Source of the DNA: Setophaga petechia | Taxonomy: Eukaryota > Chordata > Aves > Passeriformes > Parulidae | Length of the DNA stretch: 64,000 nucleotides | Direction: 5' to 3' | Assembly (NCBI GenBank): GCA_024362935.1 | Contig: JANCRA010000019.1 | Coordinates: 12,334,501 to 12,398,500, forward strand | Shown: piece after piece, positions 38,601 to 50,555 of the stretch | Numbering within the stretch: position 1 is the stretch's first letter | How the letters are laid out: each line of letters begins with the position of its first letter | Made by a program: the position numbers and the translations under genes | The notes under the pieces: model-generated | Seen by the model: the letters and a program-made list of their open reading frames with translations, nothing else | Told to the model about the DNA's origin: nothing | The model's database searches: none

Positions 38601-40449
38601 GGTGAAGAATTGCTGAGGCTTCAAAAAAATGCACATTACAACAGAATTGATGCAGAAAAATCTGCATACAACAGCCCCCAATGTGTTTTTCTGGTTGGTG
38701 GGATTGTAGAAGCAATTCACTTTAGTATTTTTGGGGGCTTTCAGATATATAGAAGTAGTATCACTTAGGGATAATTGTTCATTTACTCCCAGTTTCCTGT
38801 AAGTACCATAAAAGGTTATTTCACTTGTTTAATTCTCTTCTGCTGAAATGTACCTTACCCTTTGAGTGAAGCCATGATATAAGGCAGGAAAAGATGTTAT
38901 TGCAAATACAGCTTTTGCAGTCTGTGCATCCTTGTAGAAGTAAGTTTAAAATGCAGTAATGTATTAGGGAGTAATCTCCTAATATAGGATAAATGAAAAG
39001 TATAAAACGTCTAAGCCACTCCTCAAATATCTGTGAAAAGCTGTTTATTATGTGAGTTTCTTTGCATGTATTGTGCAACTCCACATATTTCTGGGGTGTG
39101 GGCAAAGACTTGTTTCTTTTGTGACTCACCCTGGAATAATATTGGACCAAAGAAAATAGGTTCTGTGGTACTTATGCCACTGTGTAAATGTGCAGGTATT
39201 TCCTATTTTATTGTGCTGCTACATAATACTTAGTTTGCTAAATAAATTATGGTGGAGCAAATTTCACATCAGTAGTTTATTCCCTATCAAACAGGAGTCA
39301 CTGGTTTTTTGGGGTGTTTGTATTCTGGTTGTTTTGATTGGTTTTGTTTGGGTTTTTTTCCCCTTTTAAGTGTCATTATAGTAGACAATTCAAGAGACAT
39401 TAAGATGTAGAGGAAATGTTTGGAATTGGGGATGTTCAATAAAAATGTGAACATATGAAACACATAGTGTTGTTCTGGGTGGAACTGCATGACCAGGGTA
39501 AAAAATTAAGGATGCAAATACATGGGAATTAAGATTGAGAACTAGAGAAGGTAATGGCAAAAGTGTGGCATCATATCTCAATTCCCACACAATTCCCTGA
39601 TCATAACTTTGTGTTATCATCACCTCTTTGCCCTCCACATCAATTTGTGTTTGCAATGAATTGGTAACCACAGTTGCCACACTTCACAGTAAGTTCTGCT
39701 TTCATAGTAAGGATAGCCTGGGATGTTTAACAAATTGGATTCTGGAAACATAAGGACCTCCCTGCTAAGTGTCGGAATAAGAGCAGAAGATAGAGAAGAT
39801 CAGGACATCTTCTTTTGTTAGGTTGCTGATGCACTATCTAAGTGCCTTAGAAGAGTACTAGGCAAAGAGTGAAACTGCATAGAATGTTACTTGGAAATTG
39901 CATTCTCTGACAGGGTTGCATAAAATCTGTTTTAAGTCATTATACACGCATCGAAGAGACATTTTAGACTCCTCACAAAATTCTATCATTTTAAAATGTG
40001 GCAATATGGGCAAAAGTTACGCTTTCAAGGCTTTTAAATATTGTCTAAATTGTCCAAATCCTTTTACTTCAGGAATTTTAACTGAATTAATTGAATATAG
40101 TTTTATCCATTTTATTAAAGCTGGAGATCCACTACTCCCTTGTGTAGAGGGTAAATACTATTTAGTTTAAATAGTAAAGTTAATAAAGAACCTAGTAAAT
40201 ACCTTGGCCACTGAAGGAAGCTTGCTTATCACTCTAGTCATCTTAGAGACACTGTTCCATGTTGCATTAAGATTATAAATTAAAATCAGACATAAAATAA
40301 AATCCATTGAACTGTAACTGAAAAGTAGTACATTTGCAGTAGCCACGTTTACCTTCCCAGCAGTAAAGTTTTAGGCATTACATTTTCAAAGTGACTAACA
40401 CTTACTCAATTAGAGTGATTTACATTTCTCTTGTACCTCTTTGGAACAG
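35647..40449 (+). other. Intron of about 4.8 kb
   Basis: GT-AG intron joining exons in phase 1. The content is AT-rich. A T/G-rich run (39300-39365) contains TTTTTTGGGG and GGGTTTTTTT strings. The open frames on both strands (for example 38821-39150 minus, 39898-40170 plus) lack coding features and splice sites. I see no transposon that I can name. Confidence 0.75.
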
Positions 40450-40523
40450 CTCAAGTACCTGGGGTTGATACGCTTACAGAAGATATTAATGAGTTTCAGA
40501 GTGCTTCTCAAGTGACAGCATCT
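40450..40523 (+). CDS. Internal exon of unidentified split gene (short)
   Basis: Seen: acceptor CTCTTGTACCTCTTTGGAACAG, 74 open nucleotides, donor TCT followed by GTAAGT. The first two bases complete an Ala codon begun in the 35561 exon. Then 24 codons read QVPGVDTLTEDINEFQSASQ and VTAS, ending in phase 0. The stretch TLTEDINEFQ is acidic and could be a short helix or docking motif, but nothing is diagnostic. The next acceptor is also phase 0, so the frame runs on. Confidence 0.85.
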
Positions 40524-43500
40524 GTAAGTACCTTCCCTTATGGGTAATCCTGTAATTTTTAAAATTAGTTTCATAAAAAGTAGATTTTGCATAGAGATAA
40601 GAGTTGTGTTTGCCAGCACTGTCATCCTAGAGAGAAAAAACCCAAAATTTATGTAACCCTTCTGAATTTTCAGTTCTCTGCTTTAATTTTTTCATTCTAG
40701 GAAAGGAGGTATTTTGAAATATGTTATTATAATCTAGAAAACCACATTTTGGGCTTGCCCATTGGAAGCGCAGTAATTTTATACATATTCTGTATGTTTT
40801 TAAATGCTAGTCAAATGCTAATTTTGCCAGATAATATTCAGTTTTAAAAATTGAAGAGAACAAAATAATTCAAACTCTAAATTTCATTCTGAAATATGAA
40901 ATTGTGATATCTCAACTATAATTTAGATTTCTATTACTATTTGCTTGAAAACTAATAAGAACTATTTAGTTAAAATTTGTGACTGGTTTATTTGTATATT
41001 TTAAAAGAATGTAATATTATGCTTGGTAATATCTCCATCTGCTCTTTTCTTTTGAAACTTAAGAAAATCTCTGCAGATATACAGTTTGTGGAAAACATAA
41101 CCAGCAGTAAAATAATTTTTAAAGAATTATATAATGGTAATTTTGGTGCTATTAGTATTGCACTAGGAGTTTGAATATAGTCTAAACAAAGGATTGTGGG
41201 GTTTTTTTCCCCTAAGGCAAATAAATTTACAATAGATGTTAATTTTTGCAAAATTTTAGGCAAGTGTAAGAGGACACATTAATTCCTGTTCAGTCTGTTC
41301 AGCAATACTTCTTAATAGCACATTTTAATGTTGATATAGGAAGTGAAAGAAGGGCTCAGTATTTGTCACCTAAGGTAAAAAAGGGCTGTATAAAGAAAGA
41401 AGAAAAATGGCAGTGCAGATTGGTCTTGCAGTCTTTCAGGCAGCTGATTAAGCAGTGTGAATAAAGCTAGATAGTATTGAACATGAAGTATTTACAACCG
41501 GATTATTTATCAAGACAGTTGAGGGATATGGAGTTCCAGATCAATTCCTAAAGCTCTTTGGGAACTTGGAGTGCAAGAACCTCACAGAGCATTTGCTGAT
41601 AAAATGGGCAAAAAGAGTAAAGAACAACTTCAGCTGGCAGTGCTTGGAGCTGCTTTTTCAAACCTCCTTTCTGCTTCCCACCAGCTAACAGAGGGGTAAA
41701 ATAAATTTTGTAGCAGTTTCAGAGCTCACATTTCCTTATTGATTTGGACTCATAGCTACAAATTTTGATTTAGTAATTCTGCTGACAGGTAACATAGGGA
41801 GAGAGAAACAAATTAATTGAATTACATAGAAAAAATATGAAGAGAACAAAAGTTAATTATGCTTATTAGCAAAATCTTGCTACAGAAAGGTGTAGCCTTC
41901 AGCTGAACAGTTTTACATGTATGCTCTGTGTGTGCAGGCTTAGGAGCAAACAATCAATCTGTATCTGTGTTCATTTCGTGCTCTGGTGGTTCCAGGCTTA
42001 TTTGAGGTTGCTGGGAGGATGGAAATGCCAGAGGCAGTAGGATTCCCTGGGCTGAATCCCTGAAAGCTGACTGGTGTTGTAATTACCAGGGCTGGAAAGA
42101 GAAGACAGGAGCAGCTGCAGTTCTTGCTCTGCCCGTCCATCCTCTCCTCAGGGCAAAGGCAAATCATTTCACATTCCCAAACTCTTAAAAAACTACTTTG
42201 CTTAAGTTTCTAAGGAGCCAGTTATGTTAGTTCATACTCTTTGAGGTTTTTTTTCTGGTGTATTGTGTCCTAGTGTTCTTGCTTAAATAGAGTGTAGCTA
42301 GCTGATTGTGTGCTTTTGTCTCTTTATAATGACTTGATATCCAAAATTAAAGTCAACTGTCCAACGCTTTCTCTGTAACTGTATCTCCTCAAAAAGAAAC
42401 AAATGATCCAACAGTTCTCCTTGCCTTTCCAGGGTCCAAAGGAGAGATCTGTTCCATGCTCCCCTAATAATTTTCTGTGAGACTTACTCTTTGGCAATCT
42501 TGACATACAAAATATAGATATAAAACTGAGAAGCCTCATAGGAAGGCTGTGTAGATAAATGTGATCTTGAAATGGATTTCCACAATCTCTCAAAGTAGTA
42601 AGACCTATGGCTATAAACAGAATTGATACCAAAATGTATTCTCATGACTTGAATGATTTTTAGATATTTTATGAGATGCAAGATGCGGGAAAAATAGAAT
42701 ACTATGTTGATTGGACTTTTCTCATAAATTTGACAAATTGATTCATGGTATTTCCTCAAATATGCATATTACAGGTAAAAAATCCTGACATGGGTCAAGG
42801 TGTGCAATGTTTTACATTGATACTGCATTCCAATAGGCTAATTTGTGTTTGTGGCTAGTTAAATAGATGATTGTATAAATTCTTCTCTGCTAATGTATAT
42901 TTGACAAATTTTCCTCAAAGGTGCCTTGGCCTTCAGAGGATAAGTGCTGTGATAAAAATTGTAGGACAAAAGAGCAAGAATTATGCATAAGGATTTTCAG
43001 AAAAAACCTTTGGGCTCTTTTTTTGCCATGTTCCGTGTATGAATTCACATGTAAGATCTTTAATGTGGATACTAGAACAATCTGGATACTGGTACTCAAA
43101 AGAGATATGCAACATCTATGTATGTTACATATTTCATGCAATTTACACTATGGTTATATTATGATTTTCTTGCAGCTTTGTATATTTTTACTGTTCTATT
43201 TCTGAAAACCCTAGTTTTTGTAGTTAGACCTTTTTATTTATACTTCTTAAAAAAGAATATTTTGCTACGCTGTATTTTTCATTAGAAGAGTTAATGTTTG
43301 AAAAATTGGAAACTTAGATTTTAGTTGCTGCACAACCCCAAACAAAGCATTCTGGGCAAATAAGTGAGTAAAGCTGGCAAAAAGTTGAAGTATTTACAGG
43401 AATCAGCACTTTCCCCGAGTGTTTTGTAAGAATTCAAAGTGGAAACAAGCATTCAAAACATCCTTAGAAATCCTAGTTTACTGCCTGGCAAATACTTTTG

Positions 43501-45670
43501 TGTAACGAAAAGTGCCAGGCAAAATGCAAAATCCTTTTCTTGAGATTTTTTCACTGTGGTGAAAAGTGTTTGTATCAAAAGTGTATCAAAGTTTGATAGC
43601 CAAATGTTTAGAACTTTTCCAGAAATAGAAAGTAAAATAAGAGTCTAAGAAAATAGAGAAGTTATACTAGGAAAAATTTAAGTGGCCTGGAATTCTAGCA
43701 GAAATGGAAAAGCAGAGTTGCAGAGGAAGCTGCTAACTTTGCAGTGACTAACAGATAGAAACAGGGTACAATCACTGAGCAGATCCCATGGAATAGCCTT
43801 TGCCTTCTCTCTGACTTGTTTCTTTTACCACCTGGATCTAACAGGACTTATGCTTACTTTTTGGGAGTTTTTATGTGAATCTTGCCTTGCACATGCACAT
43901 AAAAAGGTATATTTTTCTTTGTAAATTATCCATGTAAGGCAAAGCAATCCAAATGCAGCAGAAACTGGAAGAAAAAGTTGTCCAACTGCAAAAAGCATTT
44001 CTGCATGAATGTGCCTTTGGTTTTTGCTCTTTATTACTGTGCAAAAAAAACTGTAATAAAGTGTTTTATAGAAGTGTTTTGTTTTAAATATTTTTTCCTG
44101 TATTCCCTACTGCTTTGAAACATATTATTTGCTTTCATAGAAGAAATACAGACATGGGTTTTCTGTGATGAATGCATAAATTCTTTAATTGAGTTTGTAA
44201 AAACTTTAAGTTTCATGCACAAGGAAAAACTAAGCCTTTATTCTTGCTGTCAATATATGTTGAATACAATAATATTACAATGTTGCATGATTTCAGTTCT
44301 ATTTGTTAGAAGTTTTCATAGCGTTTCCCATTTTTCCCCTAGAACAATAATATGAAGTAACTGAATTACTTGTTTGAGTATAATCAACAGAAATCATCCA
44401 AACTTCTGCATTTAATTAAATCTATAAACTATTTACTGGGTTGGGGTCACTGTTTGGCATTTAGCAGTTTATTCATTCAAATAGCTATTTCAAGATAGCA
44501 TTGCCACATCAGGAACAACAGCAGTGCAACTTTGTGGTAGTAGGAATTATAAGGATCATATTTAGATCATATTTATGTGCACATTTATGTTCAAATTAGA
44601 AGTTTATGAATATATTTATGTTCAAATTGGTGTGTTCCAATACAAAAGTTTTCAAGTCCAAGCTGAATTTTGTAATTATATAGAAATTCAGGAGCTTACA
44701 CGTGAAATTTCAGATTTTAACTTCAAAATTTAAATATTCTATAAAAATAAGAAGTTAATATTAGACTACTTCAGCTCTTCCACAGGTAGTAAAAAAATCT
44801 CTACACAAATGTGTATGTTTAACCGTTGTTAGGTAATTTAACAATATAATATGGTTAGAAAAGCATAATATCAAGGTTCTTGGGAAATAAGTGATTATTC
44901 TTGCAAGTAGTTAGGAAAGTAGTTTGAATTGCATACCCTGGACCAAATTTGGTTGAGACCTCTCTTATGTCAAACAAAATTCATAAAATAGGCATAGATT
45001 TTTTTATATACAGAAAAAAAAAAAGAAAAAAATGCTTGGCTGAAAATATTCTTATTAAAAATATTTCATCCTCTAGACTATAATTCAAAATTGAAATAAT
45101 ATTCTGAACTTTAGAAAAATATATGTAAGAAAAGGAAATCAATTAATGCCTTGTTTTTACCTGTCTAAAATTTTGTGTTCTTGAGCATGACAAATTCAGA
45201 AATATTAATCCAAATAACATTAAATAGAATTGAAGTTTAGAAAAAAATTATTCCTGTTGCATTTCAAAAACTGAAACAAATGTGATTCCCAGGTGACCAG
45301 ATATTTCCTCCTTCCTGCTTTCCTGTAAACAGAAAAACTCAAAGTACCATTTTTTTAGTGTAAGGTTTAGTGTAAAATGTGCTGCTGGCTGACTGCCACG
45401 GGGAGCCAAAAGCTTGTAATTTCAATTACATGGCATTTCAAGTAGAACAGGCCCTAATGTGGAAGAGGGGATTAGAGGTGGCAGCTGATATTGTAACAGA
45501 GCTCTGAAAAGCCTTGTATTTTTACAGTCTCAAATGGTTTGCTCACCTTATGTCCTTGAACAGATTATGGAAGCTGAAACATCAAATATTGGGTGACCTC
45601 TTAATAGCAAGTGCATGTTGATTGAAGAATCCTTAAACAAAATATTGTACAAAAAATATTTTTTAATATT

Positions 45671-45750
45671 TCCTAGACTACAGATGAAATGTTTTGGTGA
45701 GGTAATAATGTAAAACTTATTTCAGAAAGACTGTCAAGAAATATTTAATT
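45671..45750 (+). repeat. Dispersed 80-bp duplicate, copy 1
   Basis: Begins TCCTAGACTACAGATGAAAT and ends ATATTTAATT. It matches 49635-49714 in the same orientation over all 80 positions with five substitutions and no gaps. Similarity stops abruptly on both sides, and no flanking target duplication is seen. The sequence has no tRNA-like boxes or poly-A tail, so it does not look like a SINE. Confidence 0.85.
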
Positions 45751-48700
45751 CTGCTGCAGAACATCTGTACTTCCCATCTTCTTGGCCAGAGTGGGAAGGA
45801 CACTTGTAAACATGGTTCAATAAAGAGGTTTTGGGTTAGAGGGATCTCTGTCAAATGTGTATTTAAGATATTTAAGTTATTCAGCAAAGAAAAGCTATGT
45901 TATCGTAGAAAGCTAAGCCCAGGTGTTTTCCTTAAACTTTTATCTCCTGAAGCTATCAATAAAATTTCCATTTGATTGGCAAAACCAAGTAGAATCTAAA
46001 GTACAATAAAATCACTTTTCATATACTTACAAGTTTGCTAACTAATTTGGTTTCATGTTTTACTCATTTCATAGTTATCATCCAGTTTAGGTAGTCTTCC
46101 ACATCCACTGGGCATGCACAGGAAAACCTTGTTTTTACTCTGAAACAGACCAAAATGGCATAGAAATACATGCTGAATAGTTTATTAACACTTTTTTTGG
46201 CCAGTAAGGAAGAATAATTTATTTTCCAACAAGTACTTGATTTTCAGGTGGTGTAAGCTGGAGTCCTAAATCATGGTCTTAGCTATTCTGAAAAGCTGTA
46301 CCTCTCTAGCAGTCACCAGGTGTCACTGGGTATTGCATAGCCCAGGTCAATTCAGCTTAACAGTGAGATCAAAATATTCACATCTGCACTGGCTTTTTTT
46401 GAGGGACAAAAGCTGTACTGATTCATGCTGTGTAGCATTGTGCTGCAGATTGAAGCACAGAAAGTGAGCTTGAAAAAACTTTCTTACTCTTATTCATGAC
46501 CTCTTTAAGTTTTTTTTCTGTTTCCACTGTGGTATTCCTGGTAAGTTATGGTATTTTCCAGAAGTTTTGAGAATCAGTGATGAGAGGGATTATTTCTGAC
46601 CATATTGTGTGTAATTTTTTATTTTAGTGGTAATTTGGCCAAGGGATATAAGGAAGAAAAAAGCAATAATGAATGTATTGTGTGTGAAGAAATGATGATG
46701 ATACATGAAGAAAGTCACTTAAGAAATTGACACAGAGTTGACCTTCAAAGTTGACAAATGTATCCCAAGTACTTAGTTTGAACATATTTCTGGTGCAGAG
46801 CTCACTGCCTCACCTTCAAAGTCTGAAGGTGATGAACAGGACACAGACTTGTTTCTGCAATTTAGAAAGACAAGAATGTCTTTCAGTAACATCCTCATAC
46901 TTAGATCTCATTAATCCTGTTAATGTAAATAGGCCATTTAAAAATTCTGTGCTAATATTTATAAAGCATAATGAATGAGCAAGGGCAATGGTAGTTTGAA
47001 AGATGCTGAAATAATTGGAAGGATTCTATGCACATACTTCATACATACATGCTGTATTTTTCAACTACATTAAGTCTGCTGTGATTATCATTAAAGTCTA
47101 AGTTAACTGACATTAATGTTTCATCTCTGCAGTTCCTGGCTAGCAAACAAAGGATAAGTTTTGGTGAAGTAAGAATGTTTAAATAAATGGTTTGCAAGCC
47201 TGAATCTCTTTCTTAAGTGACATATTTAAACTGCTGCCATGTATCCACTGGAGAGAAGGCATATCAGGGATTCTGCTAGAGCTGTACAAATTCATTTATC
47301 CTTGCATTTGAATTTACCTGCTTCCAAAGCCTTCTTGATAACATCCCCTACTTTCAGCTTGTGTTTATCTTCTAGGAATAGAAGATCTGTTGCATAAATT
47401 GTTTGCTGGAGACACTAAGGACCTCTGTCTGTGTTTATGCGTTATGCACCTAGATGAACTCATAGTCTCAAAATGTTAAAAAATATTTTTTAATGCTAAG
47501 TGTTATGTGGAAATATATACAAAAATTACCTGGGCCTGCCTCCAAAAATGTTGTTGATTATAGCCGTGGAATATTTAGCTTCAGAGAAAGAACAAAACAT
47601 GCTTACAGTACATTTTAATGAATTCTCATACCCTTTTTTCCCCAGATCATTTTAATTCTCTATTAAGTAAGCATTTATTTGGAAGTTACTGTTATTATAA
47701 GCACATAATTTGTTATGAAATGAAATTGCTAATACTAAATATCTCATCTTCTATAAGAACTATAGCAATGCTGTTCTGATCTTTTGTGAAACTATTGCCT
47801 GAAAAAATGTCGAAAGCTTACAATATTAAATAAAATAGAAGATGCACAGGAAGTGTTACAAAATTTGGCGGAAAATTCATCCAACATTGTCCTGGTTTCA
47901 AAGGGGGTTGGAACAGTGTATCTGAAAAGAAGTTTGAATATGTAATAGTGGAGAGCTTCCTGTACTCAGTGACCTTTGTTTTCTATGAGTCTTACATGAC
48001 TACTGTGCATAAAGAGAAGAAGTACAGTAAAAGCAAAATCTACCAAAAACTAGCAGAGGTTTGTAGAAGAGAAAGATAACTCCATTTCCAGAAGTATTTC
48101 CAGGACATGGAAAGTGAAATCATCTTATCAGGCTAACCTTTGGAAGTATGTTTTAAGGAGGTCAAGGAGTTACTGAAAGCTGATTATAATTTGCTATAAT
48201 AAGCTTGAATGTAAGTCCAATGTAAGAATATTAGAAGAGCAGTTTGGCTGTCAAGTATTGCCACAGACACTGACTATTTTTGATTCCATATTTCATCAAA
48301 GTTGTATTTATGTATGAAATTGTATATTCAAAAAAGGATTAATCTTATAACTCTGGGTTGTTTTTTTTTCTTATGCTTTTTCCCAGATATGAAAATATAC
48401 CCTATAAAATGCAAATAAAAATGTCCTTTTTCCACCATAGAAATCTGGCACAAAGAATATCTACAAATAGGTTGAAAAATTAAAAACTGGAGTTTTCTTA
48501 CATACCTTTTCCCCCTTCCCATGTCTTATTGAATTTCATTTATTTCAGAGGAACTGATCACAGAATAATATATTCTTCCATTTAGAGATAGATGTTGTAT
48601 AATAAATATCCATCTGAAAAAATTATTTAGTAATGTAATTTAGTAGAGATTAATATTCTGTGGTGAGCTCAACAATCCCAGTGGCTATTTGGATGGGGAA

Positions 48701-49634
48701 TTCACAGTGAGGTCCCAAGTCAAAAATGCTCGAAACCTCTTAGGGGAACAAGAAAATCAGGTCTAGTGATATGTCTGAAATAAAAATATTTGAAGGTGCC
48801 TTCACTTCTGAGGAATTTACTGTTTTATTCAGCTATTCCTCTGTATTTGCATGGGATTAAATATGGGTAACCTTAACCAGGGAAGAATTAGCATTAAAAA
48901 AAACATTTGAAAAATAAAAAAAGTTGTTACTGTTCTGAAAATGTTATTATTTAATAAGAACAGAGTTATCTGCAGCTTCAATCTATTTTGTATGCTGGTA
49001 AATGTGACTGGGCTCTTTTGCATACATACAAACAGCATTACAGCATAGCTCTTGCTTTAAAAATATAAATCTATGTTATTTTAAAGAGGCATGGTTCACA
49101 ATGATTACTTGCATTCAAAGCAGTGTTTATTTTGAATGGATTAAGAATGATGTAAAATTTATCCCATATTAACATTTTACTTCTGTAGAATTATGCCTAC
49201 TTTTCTAAAAGGGAAGGCAGCTTCACTGTTTAAAGCACTTTTATTATTTTTTGTGAATAGAGATGATACCAAACCTATATTTTCATGTTCATCCTTTGAA
49301 CTGTGCTGCACCTTTCCCTGTGGGATAAGAGTCTGGCCAGGGAAGTGCCATCACTCAGGGCAGTGATCCACAGCAGCCCCGTGTCAGCTGTGATGCAGCC
49401 CCAGCCTGATGGACTGTGGAGTCCCATGTGCCCTCTGTGAATGGGGCCACCAGTTTGGGTCTCCCTCCTCTAATCAATCATTCTTCTCCCTGAAATTATT
49501 TCAGCTTAATGTCTTTGAAACAGTGGCCTCTCTAAATTTGCTTGGTATTTAATGAAAGATTTAAAAATTGGTAAGAGGTGAATGAAAATGTGACCATTAC
49601 ATAAGCCTTGTTTCTTTAGGAAACTAGCAAAGCT

Positions 49635-49714
49635 TCCTAGACTACAGATGAAATGTTTTTGTGAGGTTATAATGTAAAATTTATTTCAGATAGACTGTCA
49701 AGAATTATTTAATT
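49635..49714 (+). repeat. Dispersed 80-bp duplicate, copy 2
   Basis: Copy of 45671-45750 about 4.0 kb downstream in the same intron; differences are at copy positions 26, 34, 46, 57 and 71. The left flank (AACTAGCAAAGCT) and right flank (GATGTTTTAGTTT) are unrelated to those of copy 1. Either an unrecognised old interspersed family or a local duplicative transposition would fit. Confidence 0.85.
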
Positions 49715-50440
49715 GATGTTTTAGTTTTTGTTTTTATTTGGATTTTTTTTCATGAGCATATCTTGCACAATTGGTCATAGGTTTTACTGTGCATTTCCCA
49801 TACACATCTATCAAGTTTACCTCATAGTATGTCTTACAAAAATTTCCTAAAACTATATTTAGTGGATTCCAGAAAAAGCAAATAACTTTGAGTACTACAG
49901 TGTTTATAATAAAAAAGAGACTGGGGCAATGGTCTGTTTGCTGACAACCCTTTCAAACTGGTAATTCCAACCCTGATGATTTAGCTTTTTCTGAAAGGAA
50001 TACTTCTTGCAGTGATAAAACAGTACTGGAAATTTTGATTAGGAAATTCTATGATATTTCCAGAAGTGCAGCTTTGCAGAGATGCTGAGCCAAATGTTAT
50101 GGTAATTTAAAAAATGTGCTTACCAAATAATTGGAACTGCAGAGACTGTAACTCATTGAGGAATTCGTCCTGTTATGATGTCTCAGCATAGAGCAAGAAC
50201 TTGTGAAGGTGTATATCTGAGTTATTTTAGAGCTGCTTCTTTTAACTAATTCTTACTATTTATTTTATGTATGTTAAGAAATGATATTTTGTGGTATTTT
50301 GCATAAATTTTGTATATTCTACATAATGAGCTCCAGATTCCTGATCCTATAGGGGGACATCACTCTTTTCATTGTTTATTATATAAATGTGAAACTGGAT
50401 TAAAAGCATTCCATTTTTATTTTATCTGTGTAAGTCTCAG

Positions 50441-50555
50441 ACAGTTTGGACCTTGGATGCTGTGAGTGTTAGACCTGGAGGTTCCCCAAGGCAGAAACTC
50501 CTAAAGGACTCCTTAGCAGCAAAAGAACTTCAGACCATGGAAAAACACCTAGCTG
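50441..50555 (+). CDS. Internal exon of unidentified split gene (charged helix start)
   Basis: Seen: a pyrimidine-rich tract (CATTTTTATTTTATCTG), then TAAGTCTCAG, with an open frame from ACA GTT TGG. The donor is CTG followed by GTATGT. The 38 codons read TVWTLDAVSVRPGGSPRQK, then LLKDSLAAKELQTMEKHLA; one base remains (phase 1). The second half is a strongly charged amphipathic run likely to be helical, and it continues into DIEKDLALWEEARL of the next exon, so a helix or coiled coil spans the junction (inference). A second acceptor, AAG at 50432-50434, is six bases upstream and in frame; it would add Ser-Gln. The preferred choice is CAG at 50438-50440. Confidence 0.88.

Larger units (their letters stand above)
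40524..50440 (+). other. Intron of about 9.9 kb
   Basis: GT-AG phase-0 intron. It holds two copies of an 80-bp sequence (45671 and 49635). A G+C-richer patch of unknown origin lies at about 49310-49480, perhaps a decayed repeat. Poly-A-rich runs occur near 45010. No RNA gene or firm exon is visible. The other open frames, such as 42324-42632 minus, look accidental. Confidence 0.75.
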
